Source of the DNA: Oenanthe sinensis
Lineage: Eukaryota > Streptophyta > Magnoliopsida > Apiales > Apiaceae
DNA length: 64,000 nucleotides
Assembly (NCBI GenBank): GCA_028671895.1
Contig: CM053809.1
Location: 3,331,501 to 3,395,500 of the forward strand
Direction of reading: 5' to 3'
Part shown: positions 10,549-22,417 of the stretch, piece by piece
Numbering within the stretch: position 1 is the stretch's first letter
Layout: each line of letters opens with the position of its first letter
The notes under the pieces: generated by a model
What the model was told of the DNA's origin: nothing
Databases searched by the model: none
Seen by the model: only the letters and a program-made list of their open reading frames with translations
Program-made: the position numbers and the translations under genes

Positions 10549-13500
10549 ATGGCTGGTAATTTTGAGATTAAAAAGACCAACTTTCTTTCTATTTTAGATT
10601 AGGACTTGAGTAAAACAAATTTTCTGGCTAAGTAGATTTGTTTCTTAAATAATGCATCAATTGATGCATATACTCTAACCATTTCATTGCAGTTAAATTT
10701 TGATCTTCTAAGACACATTCACACGGCGGCGTCAAAAAATTCAAGAAAAGGAGAACTAGGATTCTCTTTTGACATACAGGGGACAAAGATCAAAATCTCT
10801 GAAATTGATCTGAACGTAGCTCTACATCTCCCAACAGATAATTTCACTGATCCTCCGTCAAAAGCTGTTTTGCGAGAATTCCTTGGGTGGATGCAATGTA
10901 TAATGGATGAAAACAACGAAGTGCCAACAAAACTGCACAAGTTGAGTTTGCCTAAAGAATGAAATCTCTTCTTCACAATCATAATCCATGTCTTTGCTCC
11001 CAAAATAGGAGGATTTCACTATCTTCTCAATCTTATTCAGACCATTGGATATGGGATTGCTCATGGACTAAGATTGAATTATGGGTATTTGTTGATGGAA
11101 GAGATCATTCTCAATCTAAAGTCAACAAGGGATCAGCATCTTGTTTATCATAGATTCATTCAGTTAACACTAAATCAAAAGCTGACACCAAAGCAAAGGG
11201 ATGCATTCTAAAATAGCAGAATGGTTGACCCTCCAGCGATGACATTAAAGTTGTCATGTTGTTAAGAAATTCAAATCATTATCTGAATAATATATTCCAT
11301 GCACCTGTTACTAACATTATTCAAGCTTTCTTTGCTACTCTTCCTGTTGAAGATGCAGAAGCACAGGTTGAGCAAGTAGTTGAGCAACAAGAAGTGGGAG
11401 GTGCTGAAGGTCATCAAACACATCAGGTTGAGGCTGATAATCAATAATTACCATAAAATTAAATCTCAGCTGATGAAGAGATGCATGTGAATGATCAAGT
11501 ATACAGTCCTAGATAACCAGAAGGAGCTGAAGAAGAATCTACTGATCCACTTCTTAGAAATATAGGTTTTAATCTAAATACTCTTCTGGATTCTGAATTT
11601 ATCGATTTCTTAGATAATCCATAGACACAAGCATCTCACACACAACAGCCCCCAGCAGTTTTAGGAAAGAGGAATAAACTCGTCCACCAATCATTTCTAA
11701 CACATGCTCCAGATCAACAAACAGTATCCCCTACTCCTCAACCACTTAAAAGAAAAGCACCTGAAGAGAGTGAGGGAGTTAGTGCCTTCAGTGCACCAAA
11801 TAAGGGTGGTACAAATGTTGAACCCCAACTAGCTCTACGTCAACATAAAAGGAGACTTATTTATTTTGAACCAGAAGCAACTACTAACCTTGAAACAATT
11901 TCTTCCCAACCTTCATACGGTCAGTCAATGGCCACATTGAATGAAAAAATAGATTTATCTCTGAAAGGTGCATTTAACGATGCAAAATTGATGAAAATTG
12001 AAACTACTTCAGTAGTATCACTTGCATCGGTAGATCTAATGCAAGTAATGCCTTCACAGGCTTTAGGGGGCATCACAGACTCTCAAAAGTCGTGCATTAC
12101 ATATTCGAATGTGGTGATCCCCCTGGAATTAACACCTCCAGGTCCTGCAAAGAACAGTTTCCCTTCCCATATAGGTGAAGAGGAAAGGCAATCGCTCTTT
12201 AGAGGGAGTTGGGACTCCATTCAGGGAGTAGCTACATCAGTAGCAGTTCCACCTCGGGTAGATCCTGTTGTGGAGATGCCTTCAATAGCTTTAGCTGGCA
12301 CCACTAATTTTCCACATCAGCCAATCATTATAGAATCAAATGTGGTGACCATGCTGGATCTAATTCCTCCAGTTCCTGATACAGGAGATCTCTCCACCCT
12401 AAGTGGGTCGGCGGAGAGGCAACCTCCCCATAGAGGGGGAAGAGGTTTTTAGGAACTTATTTCTTGGAATGACCTATCTCTGCCAGATATGGCTCCACTA
12501 GGCGATAAATTAATTACTGAGCCTGGTGATGAGTTAGTGCATCGGCATGATAGACCCAAAATCCTCTTCGAGGTAATTCTCCACTTGTTGGTGATTCGGA
12601 TAAACCTGATGAACTAAGTGTGAAGAATTCTCTAGACACTGTTGCTGCCATGGAAGCTCAACAAGAGAGGAGCGAAACAGTAATAGTAAGATTGAGTGAT
12701 CATTCTTCCCCCTACACCCAAATGGCCGAGAGTGAGTATCGAGGGCCAAGGTCAAACAGAATCAGTAAGAGGTGAGACACCTAGTAGCCCACTAGACACC
12801 ATACACTCTGAACACACACATGCACAAAGCCAAAGGATTTTATACCTAGAGGCTAAAGTCAATGGGATGCAAGGAACAATTGATAATTTTCTCACAGTAC
12901 AAATGAATCAACAACAATTTATTGATGATCAACAGCGAGAGATAAAACAAATGAAAGCTCTACTCAATAAATTATTGTCTCAGAAAGTAACAGATGTTGC
13001 TCCTCCTCTTCAAACTTTAGAGGCTAACCCAACTGAGGGGGAGAAAGTAGAACAAGAAAAAGCTGAAGCTGATGCAATGATACTGGAGTATATAGCTAAG
13101 GGAGAATCTGATTTCTTCTACAGGCTTGATGCAAGAATATTAAAAGAAGGAGATATAGATGAACCCTATGTACCGCTAGAGAGAGAGTTGTTGAAGAAGA
13201 AGCAAGAGGTGTTCATGAAGAAGATGAGTTTGTTGATGAATTTGCATTCTCAAGTGATTGCTTATTTAGTGGTGTTGATGAAATTGTTTCTCAAAACTTC
13301 AAAGATTATCAAGATATGCTAAAAAGGAAGCTGGTTAGAGTGAGAAGGGCTAAACTGAGAAGAGATAGGGAAAAAGATGCTCTCACAAAAAAAGGCCTAG
13401 AATAGGATGAAGCTAGAGAGTTATTCTAGAAAAGGAGCGAGGCCTGAATGAATGTCAGGACAGATATCCACTTGACAAAATAAGAGAGATGAGAAGATTA

Positions 13501-14566
13501 TTTCCAGATATTCACACATTCAACAAAAAGTTCAGTGATGAAGTGTCAAATGTGTCTATAAGCACTCGGAAGAATGGATGGACTATGTACATAAATTTCT
13601 CTTCTATGGAATCAAGGGTTCTGACAACAAAAAGCTTTGACAAGCTGAACATAGTGGAGTTGTATGTGCTAATGAGAAAGGTTATCAGGGGAGGGAACAA
13701 AGTAAATGAACTGATGAGAAGCAGAATTCAAGACAAATTGAATTAGATCAGTGTTGAAGCTTTTCTGGAACCTTCAGTGGTCAAATATTACAAACCTACA
13801 AATCTACACAACATGACCTTGACAGATGAAAGTTTAGAGAGATGTCATCTTAAGCACATAAAGTTCGTCGAAGGAAGACTAAGATGAAAAGTCAACAGAA
13901 CTGTCTTAGATCAAAATGTAGCTAAATTAATCTATGCATTCAGGTTAAATCGAGCAATTGCAATTTCTAGGAAATATCTCAAGGATGTTAAAAGATGTTA
14001 TATATGGCCTGTAATGGTGAAGAATGTTGATGGCACAAAAATTCCTGAGATTGTGAAAGATTCAGAACACTGCATAAAGCATGAAAATGAAAAAATATGG
14101 TTCAAGTTCAAGAAAAGAAATGAGGCAGATCTAAGATTGAAGTCAGAGACTTTATTAAAAATAGCTCAAATGCCATCAGAACAGCGTTGTCAATTATCAA
14201 AAGGTCAACTTGTAAAAGTGACAACTTGCCTTAGCAGAAGCCACTAAAGCTATGATAACCAGAGAAATGCAGAAAAGTGAATGATATTGATTGAGTACAG
14301 GGATTTCCAAAAAGAATCACTGTGTTTGTATTCTCACAAAAGACATCCTGGAGTTTAAAGGAATTGTAACAAGCAACAGAACTGTTTATCTTGAAGAGTT
14401 ACTAAAGAAACTTTAAGATCCACCTCTAAGAAACACTCTAGAATTTGAAACAAGGGATGTGGTGAGAAACAGGTTGAAGGAAAAAGAAGAAGATCTCAAG
14501 AAACTCTATCAAGAAAGACAAAAGAAGAATAAGGAAAAATCAAGTCAACAAAGTAGAAATCAATAG
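10549..14566 (+). pseudogene. env-like ORF of element B
   Basis: Extra ORF after pol, of unknown function. I place the start at the ATG at 10549 (MAGNFEIKK), which is in frame with the 91-residue open stretch ending near 10962; stops interrupt it at about 10599. An N-terminal globular part, a middle Pro/Ser/Gln-rich low-complexity part with a 76-residue tandem duplication (from 12030), a coiled-coil stretch (about 12840-13000), and a C-terminal basic part (13489-14247 and on to a Lys/Glu/Gln-rich tail ending at 14566) can be followed. More than ten stops or frame changes break it. No signal peptide or membrane helix is apparent, so a true envelope function is unsupported. Confidence 0.65.
12030..12450 (+). 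repeat. 76-codon tandem duplication in the env-like ORF of B
   Basis: Two in-frame copies with a period of 228 bases start at 12030 and 12258. Matching landmarks are VDLMQVMPS versus VDPVVEMPS, SNVVIPLELTPP versus SNVVTMLDLIPP, and EERQSLFRG versus AERQPPHRG. The copies are well diverged, so the duplication is old. Confidence 0.75.
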
Positions 14567-14752
14567 CTTAAATATTCCGGATAGAGGAACAAGAGGCTTT
14601 GTACTTGTGAAACTGTAGAAATCTGGAACATGTCTATTCAATCCAGAATGTAATTAATATTATTTTCAGTCTTTCTGCAATTTACTTTTTCTTGTATAGT
14701 CAGTTGAGTTATCCTCTTAAAGGATTTGCTTGTCAAACTCTAACAAACAAAT

Positions 14753-14762
14753 AGAGGGAGAT
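14753..14762 (+). other. polypurine tract of element B
   Basis: AGAGGGAGAT directly precedes the TGTAAAGC start of the 3' LTR, in the same position as the tracts of elements A and D. Confidence 0.85.
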
Positions 14763-15306
14763 TGTAAAGCATAATGGAACGTAGTATGTAATACAGTAAT
14801 GATAACTCAACAGAACAAGAAAGACAAATTAATAATATTAATATGAAGCACAGGAATCCACGAGTATAATCAATCAGAAGATATTCATACACTTCTACAT
14901 AACATTAAGGGCTGAAGCATGTGAAGCGTCAATGAAAGAAGTTCGTTAATATGTTCAAGCCTCAGTGATGAATAAAAGATCAGAAGCAATTCAGAATCAA
15001 GACAGTGAAGTAGAGCAAGTGTGAGAATCAGGATTCCAGTGAAAAAACAAGGGAACAATTGTGGAAATGTTAACTGGCATTGATTGCAAGTGAAGATAAT
15101 TCTAATTAATGTTAGTCGTCTGTGAACCAGACCAGTGCACTAGGCGTCAGTATAATAAGAGAAGAATTGATTCTACATAATCAAGGAAACAGTTAACTAA
15201 GAGAAGAATTGATGACTGATAAAGAAATAATTATAAAGAATAATTTAAAGGTATTTTTGAAGTCAAGTCGATTCAAAGTCAAGGGCAAGTCAAAGTTAAG
15301 GTTGTT

Positions 15307-15547
15307 CAATGAAGAAATCAACCATTGGAAACTCAATGAAGAAATCACCCATTGGAAATTCAATGAAGAAATCGCCCATTGAAAACTCAATGAAGAAATC
15401 GCCATTGGAAACTCAGTGAAGAAATCGCCCATTGGAAACTCAATGGAGAAATCGCCCATTGGAAACACAATGAAGAAATAGCCCATTGGAAACTCAATGA
15501 AGAAATCTCCCATTGGAACTCAATGCTGGAAATCGCCCAATGGTTTC
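15307..15547 (+). repeat. 27-bp minisatellite in LTR of B, nine units
   Basis: Units of 26-27 bases with local consensus CAATGAAGAAATCGCCCATT plus GGAAACT. More divergent ATCGCC words continue to about 15630. The solo LTR of the same family has thirteen units with a different local consensus. Confidence 0.85.
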
Positions 15548-15653
15548 ATCGAAGGTCAAAATCGCCCAATAGGCTCATCACAGTTCAAAATCGCCTAGTA
15601 GAATAAACTACTACTTGAATCGCCCATAAGATATTCCATTGCCAAGCCTGCAA

Positions 15654-15660
15654 TATAAAT
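15654..15660 (+). promoter_or_regulatory. TATA box of LTR B
   Basis: TATAAAT downstream of the minisatellite, in the context CTGCAATATAAATACAAC. The solo LTR keeps the same box at 19567-19573 (CTGCACTATAAATACAAC), which supports it as the core promoter. Confidence 0.6.
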
Positions 15661-15992
15661 ACAACTCATTCAATTCAGAATGGAGTGTGAGAGAATTTGC
15701 ATTCACTTCCTTCAACAACCTCGAGGAGCATTCAAAGCCATAAACACCCAGATAGTATTTTATTGAATTGAATTGATTGTAATTCATTGTAGCTAATCAT
15801 TTATTTGATTAGATTTTAGCACCTCGGGGATTTATTAATATACCAATATTTCCCCGAATTATTTGTGATTGTTTGTCTACTCATACTCATATCTCAAGAA
15901 CACAAACATATGAATAATATTCCGCATTTAAAAATGAAAATCTACCAACATCATATTCAACCCCCCATTCTATGATATTTTAGGACCTAACA

Positions 15993-18561
15993 AGTAGCTT
16001 CATTTTCATTATCCAGGAGATAAAGAACATATTCAAGTTCTTTGGATGACTTATGAATCAAATCTTCTTCAATAATTTTCATAACTCTCCCATTCTCCAA
16101 GAAATATAGCAGTTTCTCTTTGGCTTGTGCACCATCAAAAATTTCCTTTACTATGTTTACAGATATCAATTTGTCCAGATGTTCTTGTGTCAAATCTTCA
16201 TCAGGCTTGTTTTTCAAAGAAAAAGGATCTCTGGATGTATTTGCTTCACCCCAGTAGACTTTAGCTTGAGAATCACTAATACCACCCTTGTTTTTACCAA
16301 GTCTGGCATTGAGAATCAGAGTTAGTATTTTTGTCCATAGAAGATCAGGATTCTTCTTTATAATCAGAGTTTGTTGTTCCTCTTCCTCATCTTCAAAATT
16401 TGATCCACCTGGGAGAAATGTTGTTCCAGACATAGTAAGAGGAGTTTTTGATTTAGCTGGAGCTTTCTTTAAAATTGTAGGAGTAGGCTTTGCTTGAACA
16501 ATTGGCTTTGCTATAGTTTCAACAGACTTAGGAGCTTCAGCAGGATTTGCTTGAACAGATTTAGACACAATTTTCTTTGGTTAAGCAGATGCTTTCCTTT
16601 GAACAAGAGTCTTCTTCACATATTTTCTTTTCTTCTGGACTTGAGCATTGTCAGTACCATTCTTCAATTCTTCTTCCACAGCAATTGGATCCATTCCTGG
16701 ATTTTCTTTTTCAAACAATTTTCTTTCCAGTTCTGCATCCTTCGAGTTCTGTTCTTCTATTTTCTCAAGTGTCTCTTCTTCTTCAAGCCTCTTTGCGAAC
16801 TCCATATCAACATCCATCAGAGTTTGCTTGTTTTCAGAGTTTATTCCAGAGTTTGATGGAATCAAAGTTTGAGAAGTAGTAGTCAGAGTTTATCCTATCA
16901 GAGTTTTTTTTCCATCCTTATGACTCCCTTGACTTTTGTCATTACCACCATCATCAGGTTTATAATCAGATTTTTGCACAACATCCTCCTTGCATTTTTC
17001 CTTCTATACCTGCTCCCCATTTCTGACATCATCCCATTTTCGAATGGTTAAGATGTCTATAATTGTATGCAACATGGTTTGCATGGAGATGTCAATAGTA
17101 GAAAGATTATCAACCTTAACTTCCAAAGCATCCTGTTTTATAGAAACATTCTTGAGCTTCAATTCTAAAAAATATTGAGATGTAGTGATAGAAGTCTGAA
17201 CAGATGCAATGGTTTTGCTAACAGATTCATTCAAATAACAAACTTCATTGTGAAGACCCTTTGTCAACACGGTAGTAGCTTTCAAAACAGTTTTCATTTC
17301 AACATAATTGAATTCTGAGTTAGCCTTTTAAATCAGCTCATGAACATGAGGCCATGAAATCTCTTCTTTAGAAAATTTTCAAGACATATCCCAGATGGAT
17401 TGTCTATAAGATTTGAGAAGATCTTCATTAGATTGTTCTCCCTTGGAAGTAAAATCCCTCTTTACACCTTCTTCATCCAAAGCAGCTTCAATATCACCCT
17501 TGAGGGTTTCAACAACCATGTAGTCAAGATATGTCATCCTTAATATCTCATGTGCATCAAATGCATCAACAGGCCACTTCTTGGAGTTGTACCTTTGTGT
17601 GTAGGGAATTGAAAGATCAGGCTTTTCTTCATCTTCAAATATTGGCTCATCGGAGAATGTGTCTTCACCATTAGAGTTTGTAGCATTATCAGAGTTTGGA
17701 AACTTAGAGTTTAAGGATTGAGAAACAGTCATACTCTGAGTACCTGCAGAAATAATAGAACACCCTAAATCACTCTTTTCTTCTAAAGTAATCTCATTAC
17801 TACTCACATCACACATATCATAACTTTTAATAGTAAGAGTTTTCTCACTAGAAGTAACTAACTTCTTTCTCAATTCTACCTCTCCTTTTGCCAGATCTTA
17901 TGTCTACCTCTCATTATTATTTCTATTTTTCACATATTTTACCTCAAACTCACTAGAAAGACTCAAATCACAATGTCCTACAGAAATAAGAGGTGGCTGA
18001 GAAAAGAGTTCTATGGTCACATGAATAGGGGTACCCTTTTCAGGACTATTCATGGTCATCCTAGCAATAAAAGTAGAGATTATAAATTATGAGCTTATAC
18101 TATCAGAGAATAGAAATTCTGAAGAAAAGTCAGAGTTTATACCTTGAGTTGTTGAAGTTTATGGAGTTTTCATAGGCTGTGTAGAAAGAGGTTGCAACAT
18201 AATAGCATCAGAGATTGCCAATGGAACTGCATCAGAGATCGACTTGTTAGCATCAGCAACAACAAGATCTTCCATTATTGATTGAGTGCCTTCATCCAAA
18301 CTTTGATTGGATTATTCTTGTGTGGCAGGGGCCTTAACAACTGCTTTAACCCTTTGAGCTGAAGGTTCTTGTGGGTTATACTTCTGATCTTTGTTGGCTT
18401 AATGTGCTTTCTGGGTGGCTGCTGTTGCACTTTGAACAACAGGTTCTTGTGTGCCCGGCCTAGAAATAACTGCTACCTCACTTTGAGAGGTAGGTTCTTG
18501 TGTGTCCTGGCCAAATGAGACTTTCTTCTTTTTCTTTCTGGTAAAGAGCTTTGAACTTGGA
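15993..18561 (-). pseudogene. env-like ORF of element C, C-terminal part
   Basis: Minus-strand coding remains in several open blocks. 17379-17873 is an acidic, Ser-rich stretch. 17004-17297 is helical. 16581-16865 is Glu/Lys-rich and coiled-coil-like. 15987-16568 is 193 residues with a Pro/Lys/Thr-rich start, an acidic patch and a helical C-terminus. The last helix (KELEYVLYLLDNENEA) resembles the C-terminal region of element D's env-like ORF (DEEIHYLMRQLGETDRDEA), so little is missing before element B cuts it. The DNA is peppered with CAGAGTTT on the plus strand, read as Asn-Ser-Asp/Glu or Leu-Asn-Ser codons here. Function unknown. Confidence 0.6.
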
Positions 18562-18566
18562 GAAAC
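18562..18566. repeat. target-site duplication, left copy (GAAAC)
   Basis: GAAAC directly before the solo LTR; the identical right copy is at 19911-19915. Five bases is the usual duplication length for LTR elements. Confidence 0.9.
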
Positions 18567-19910
18567 TGTAAAGCATAATGGAACATAGTATGTAATACAG
18601 TAACGATAACTCAACAGAACAAGAAAGACAAATTAATAATATTAATGTGAAGAACAGGAATCTGCGAGGATAATCAATCAGAAGATATTCATATACTACT
18701 ACACAGCATTAAGGGATGAAGCATCTGAAGCGTTAATGAAAGAAGTTCATTAATATGTTCAAGCCACCGTGATGAATAAAAGATTAGAAGCAAATCAGAA
18801 TCAAGACAGTGAAGTAGAGCAAGTATGAGAATCAAGATTCCAGTGAAAAAACAAGGGAACAATTGTGGAAATGTTAACTGACATTAATTGTAAGTGAAGA
18901 TAATTCTAATCAGTGTTAGTCATCTGTGAACCAGACCAGCGCACTAGGCGTCAGCACAACAAGAGAAGAATTGATTCTATATAATCAAAGAAACAGTTAA
19001 CGGCAAGAAGAATTGATGACTGATAAAGAAATAATTACAAAGAATAATTTAAAGGTATTTCTGAAGTCAAGTCAAGTCAAAATCAAGGGCAAGTCAAAAT
19101 TAAGGTTGATCAATGATAGAAATCGCCCGTTGGACTTCAATGACAAAAATTGCTCATTGGACTTCAATGACAGAAATCGCCCATTGAACTTCAATACAGA
19201 AATTGCCCATTGGACTTCAATGACAGAAATCGCCCATTGGACTTCAATGATAGAAATCATCCATTGGACATCAATGACAGAAATCGCCCATTAGACTTTA
19301 ATGACATAAATCGCCCATTGGATTTCAATGACAGAAATCGCCCATTGGACATCAATGACAGAAATCGCCCATTGGACTTCAATGACAGAAATCGCCCATT
19401 GGACATCAATGATAGAAATCGCCCACTGGACTTCAATGCTTGAAATCGCCCAATGGTTTCATTAAAGGTCAAAATCGCCCAATAGGCTCATAACAGTTCA
19501 AAATTGCCTAGTAGAATTAACTACTACTTGAATCGCCCATAAGATATTCCATTGCCAAGTCTGCACTATAAATACAACTCATTCAATTCAGAATGGGGTG
19601 AGAGAGAGAGAGAATTTGCATTCACTTCTATCAACCACCTACGAGGAGCATTCAAAGCCATAAACACCCAGATAGTATTTTATTGAATCGAATTGATTGT
19701 AATTCATTGTAGCTAACCATTTATTTAATTAGAGTGTAGCACCTCAGGGATTTATTAATATACCAATATTTCCCCGAATTGTTTGTGATTGTTTGTCTAC
19801 TCTTACTCATATCTCAAGAACAAAAACATCAAATAATAATCTGCATTTAAAAGTAAAAATCTACTAACATCATATTCAACCCCCCTTCTATGATGATTTA
19901 GGACCTAAAA
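18567..19910 (+). repeat. solo LTR of the B family
   Basis: TGTAAAGC... to ...GGACCTAAAA, 1344 bp, homologous along its length to the 3' LTR of B. The last bases read TAAAA where B has TAACA. It is flanked by GAAAC on both sides and has no internal region, so it arose by recombination between two LTRs of a full insertion in C's env-like gene. It is 114 bp longer than B's 3' LTR, mostly because its minisatellite has thirteen units instead of nine. Confidence 0.92.
19111..19460 (+). repeat. 27-bp minisatellite in the solo LTR, thirteen units
   Basis: Thirteen units, all 27 bases except one of 26, total 350 bp. Local consensus is CAATGACAGAAATCGCCCATT plus GGACTT or GGACAT. Because 27 is a multiple of three, the array shows spurious ORFs with nine-residue repeats on both strands. 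Confidence 0.9.
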
Positions 19911-21449
19911 GAAACTATAGATGATTTGGATTTCTTTTCAGCCATTTCATTTCTAACTTCCTCTGCTAGCTCCCTTACTCTTTCATAAGATATCTCCTTA
20001 ATGATTTGTTTGTGTGAGTGTACAGGAGAATCAGATACTATAACTGGAGCAGCTTCACTTGCAGCATGTGCATCAACATTTGTATCACCACCAACTAACT
20101 CAAGCTTCATCATATCATCAGAGATTATTTTTGCATCAGTGTTTAATACATGAACTTGATCAGAGTTTGGTTGATCAGAGTTGAAGACATCAGAGTTTAA
20201 TCCTTCAGAGTTTAAGGCTTGAGAAGGATTAGAGTTTATTTGTTCAGTGATTGATGCCTTTACCAATCTTCTTCTTTTCTTTTTGATCTTTGGCATTGGA
20301 TTGACATTAAATGGGTTCATGAATGGTGCAGGAGGAATCTCAGAAGCCTTCTTGACAATTTTCTTTACTGGAAAGACCAGACCTTTAGCACTATCATCAG
20401 AATCAGTGTTTTCATCAATCAATTTCCTTCTCTTTGGAGATGACTTCATTAATGATTTTCCTTTTTTCTTGATTGGCCCTTATTATTGAGAGGCTTGTAT
20501 TACAACTATAGTCTTTTGGGAGACTGCAGATGTTGGATGTTGTTGTGTATCAGTGTTTAGGTTTTGACTTGGGTTAGAATCAGAGGGTGATAAACTCTGA
20601 TTCATAATCACTCATAAGAACTCCCTCCCATACATAGTAGGCCTTCTCTGATGTAAGAGAAGGCTGACCCATGTTGGATAAAAAAAGATTAGGTAATTTA
20701 CCTTTATTAACCTTTTTGGCATCTTTTTGAGTAAGACAACAAAAATCCTCTTGTTCATAAAAAAAACTAACTAAACTCTAATCATTCTCAAAATTCATAC
20801 CAGGCAATAAATAGATAAAAATTAACTGTAAAAATCTAGCAAAGTATACAGTATGAGCATCATCACTAATATTGGTAGTTAATTGCCTAATAATCAAACA
20901 TGGAAAATTAAATTACAAGTTATGGGTCAGAGAATACCCAATTTGTTGTGATAGCTGAGGAATGGCATCAAAGTTTGTGCAATTGGTGGTGAAATCTCTT
21001 GTTATGTAGTCAAAGAAGAAGCTCCATTCATGTCTCAAATAGGGCCTTGTCAGACTCCCTAGCTTGGATAGGCTTCCTACATAGCCTATTTCTTTAAAGA
21101 ATGCCTTGATTTGTTCATCATTCACAAGATCATCATACACAGCCACTTCTGGAAGATGAAGGGCTTGACGAACCACAGTAGGAGTGATAGAGTGTTTGCC
21201 ATTGCACTGAAATGTTATTACTAGTTCTTCATCATTACCAGCATTGTTGAACTTTGCAGTTGACCAAATTTTAATCAGAGATTGAGCAGAAATGTTATTG
21301 GGTTCCTGAAGAGCATACCCAATGTAGTTGTTCTATAAAAAATCTTGAACCACATGAAATTCTTGAGGAATATCAGTTTTTGACAAGAGTGAGATGTAAT
21401 TTATAGCAGCAAATGTATAGTTTTGGAAAGAGAGTCCCTTGGATGCCAT
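19911..21449 (-). pseudogene. env-like ORF of element C, N-terminal part
   Basis: The start codon is at 21449 on the minus strand (MASKGLSFQNYTF). The N-terminal block runs with one stop near 21330 to an 87-residue open stretch (20913-21176) with a helical, aromatic-rich composition. Further on, 19898-20449 encodes a Lys/Arg-rich segment (KKRRRL) that could act as a nuclear localisation signal, then a repeated Asn-Ser-Asp/Glu tract written by the CAGAGTTT motif. The frame continues left of the solo LTR. Comparison with D's start (MESSSKKISQAGFIY) supports the N-terminus placement. No membrane segment is visible. Role unknown. Confidence 0.6.
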
Positions 21450-22009
21450 TGAAGAACAAAGATTTATAGATATGAGAAATTAGGGTTTTTAGAAAATGAG
21501 AAAGAAAAAGAGGAATAAATGACGCAGGTGAATAGTTCAAAGTGAAAATAAGAATTAAATTATTCCCTCTCATTTGCATATACTCTGTAGTGGGACACGT
21601 GGCACTTTTTGAGTGGTAGAGTAATGAGTAGCGCAATTCTCAAAATATAGCATATGTGTGTGTATCTGTGTCTAAATATGAATATTTTTTCGTGAGTTAC
21701 ACGCGCCCTAATGATTACTCCAATCAGAGATTAACAATTATGATGTCACATAAATAAATATGATGTCATAAATAATATCTCAGAGTTTAGCATGTAGACT
21801 TTAATCAGAGTTTACTAAGAACAAAGTTTATATTTACTGTCAGAGTTTACCACATACTCTAACAGAGTTTACCATAAATAATTATAGATTGAGATCGGAG
21901 ATTAGATGTTCCAATGATCAGAGTTTACTTCAGTTTCCATCAGAGTTTACCACAGACTCTGACAGGGTTTACCATAAACTCTGAGTGTCTGCTACTTGCT
22001 ATCTGGAGT
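21450..22009 (-). other. pol-env spacer of element C with CAGAGTTTA repeats
   Basis: No ORF. Positions 21779-21985 hold at least six copies of CAGAGTTTA plus near-matches and inverted forms (e.g. TAAACTCTG near 21975). The same word is scattered through C's env-like coding sequence. Confidence 0.7.
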
Positions 22010-22417
22010 TGAGCCACATGTCACCATTCCTAATTCAGAAACCAATCTTGTAAAAGTTGATTCACACAGAGGCTTGGTGAATATATCTATTAACTATTGA
22101 TCTGTGGAAACAAAATGCAATTCAATTGTTCCTTTCATGACATGTTCCTTTATGTAGTGATATATAATACTGATGTGCTTTGTCAGAGAATGTTGGACTG
22201 CATTTCCTGTCATTGTAATAGCACTTTGATTATCACAATAAATAAGAATTTATAAAAAGTTCGAACCATAGTCTATAGTTGATTTCTCATCCATAAAATC
22301 TATGCACAGCAGCTTCCTGCAGCTATATATTCAACCTCTGCTGTTGAAGTTGAGATAGATTTATGTTTCTTACTGAACCATGAGACAATTCTTCCACCTA
22401 GAAATTGACAACTGCTT
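22010..22417 (-). pseudogene. pol: Copia RNase H fragment of element C
   Basis: The minus-strand translation gives the C-terminal Copia RNase H with stops: CQFLGGRIVSWFSKK, then STAEVEYIAAGS, then CDNQSAI, then HVMKGTIELHFV and DIFTKPL. The gene is cut at 22418 inside the SGSCQFL stretch by the TG of a Gypsy LTR. It is homologous to the RNase H of elements B and D. At least two stops lie within it. Confidence 0.85.

Larger units (their letters stand above)
4040..15992 (+). mobile_element. SIRE/Maximus-like Copia element B (5' end not visible)
   Basis: The order on the plus strand is truncated gag, pol (protease, integrase, reverse transcriptase, RNase H), an AT-rich spacer with a 25-bp tandem repeat, env-like ORF, polypurine tract and 3' LTR. 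The gag starts mid-gene because element A appears to have inserted there; B's own 5' LTR and first half of gag should lie left of the window. The right edge is clean: the LTR ends CCTAACA at 15992, followed by the minus-strand env-like gene of element C (predicted duplication AGTAG, 15993-15997). Pol and env-like frames are broken by many stops. Confidence 0.75.
14763..15992 (+). repeat. 3' LTR of element B
   Basis: 1230 bp, TGTAAAGC...CCTAACA. A second copy of this LTR family, as a solo LTR, lies at 18567-19910. The LTR contains a nine-unit 27-bp minisatellite (15307-15547), a TATA-like box and a poly-C stretch shortly before the end. It follows a polypurine tract, so it is a 3' LTR. Confidence 0.9.
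15993..22417 (-). mobile_element. SIRE/Maximus-like Copia element C, outermost host of the nest
   Basis: On the minus strand, from right to left, lie an RNase H fragment (22417-22010), a spacer with CAGAGTTT repeats and an env-like ORF starting at 21449. The right side is cut by the chromovirus insertion at 22418 and the left side by element B at 15992. A solo LTR (18567-19910) interrupts the env-like ORF. The missing gag, RT and 5' LTR should reappear beyond 64000, and the env C-terminus and 3' LTR left of position 1. All other elements in the window would then lie inside C. Confidence 0.7.

Noticed and set aside
10549..14566. True envelope glycoprotein in the SIRE-like elements
   Set aside because: No signal peptide, transmembrane helix or Cys-rich ectodomain is visible in any of the four copies; env-like is a positional name only.
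16125..17178. Plus-strand ORFs rich in Phe/Ser/Leu
   Set aside because: Antisense shadows of the Lys/Glu-rich env-like ORF of element C on the minus strand.
19111..19460. CRISPR-like regular repeats
   Set aside because: Units are directly adjacent with no unique spacers, and the array lies inside a plant LTR.
19013..19472. ORFs on both strands with a nine-residue repeat (DFNDRNRPL and similar)
   Set aside because: They come from the 27-bp LTR minisatellite, whose unit length is a multiple of three. They lie inside a solo LTR and exist in several frames and both strands.
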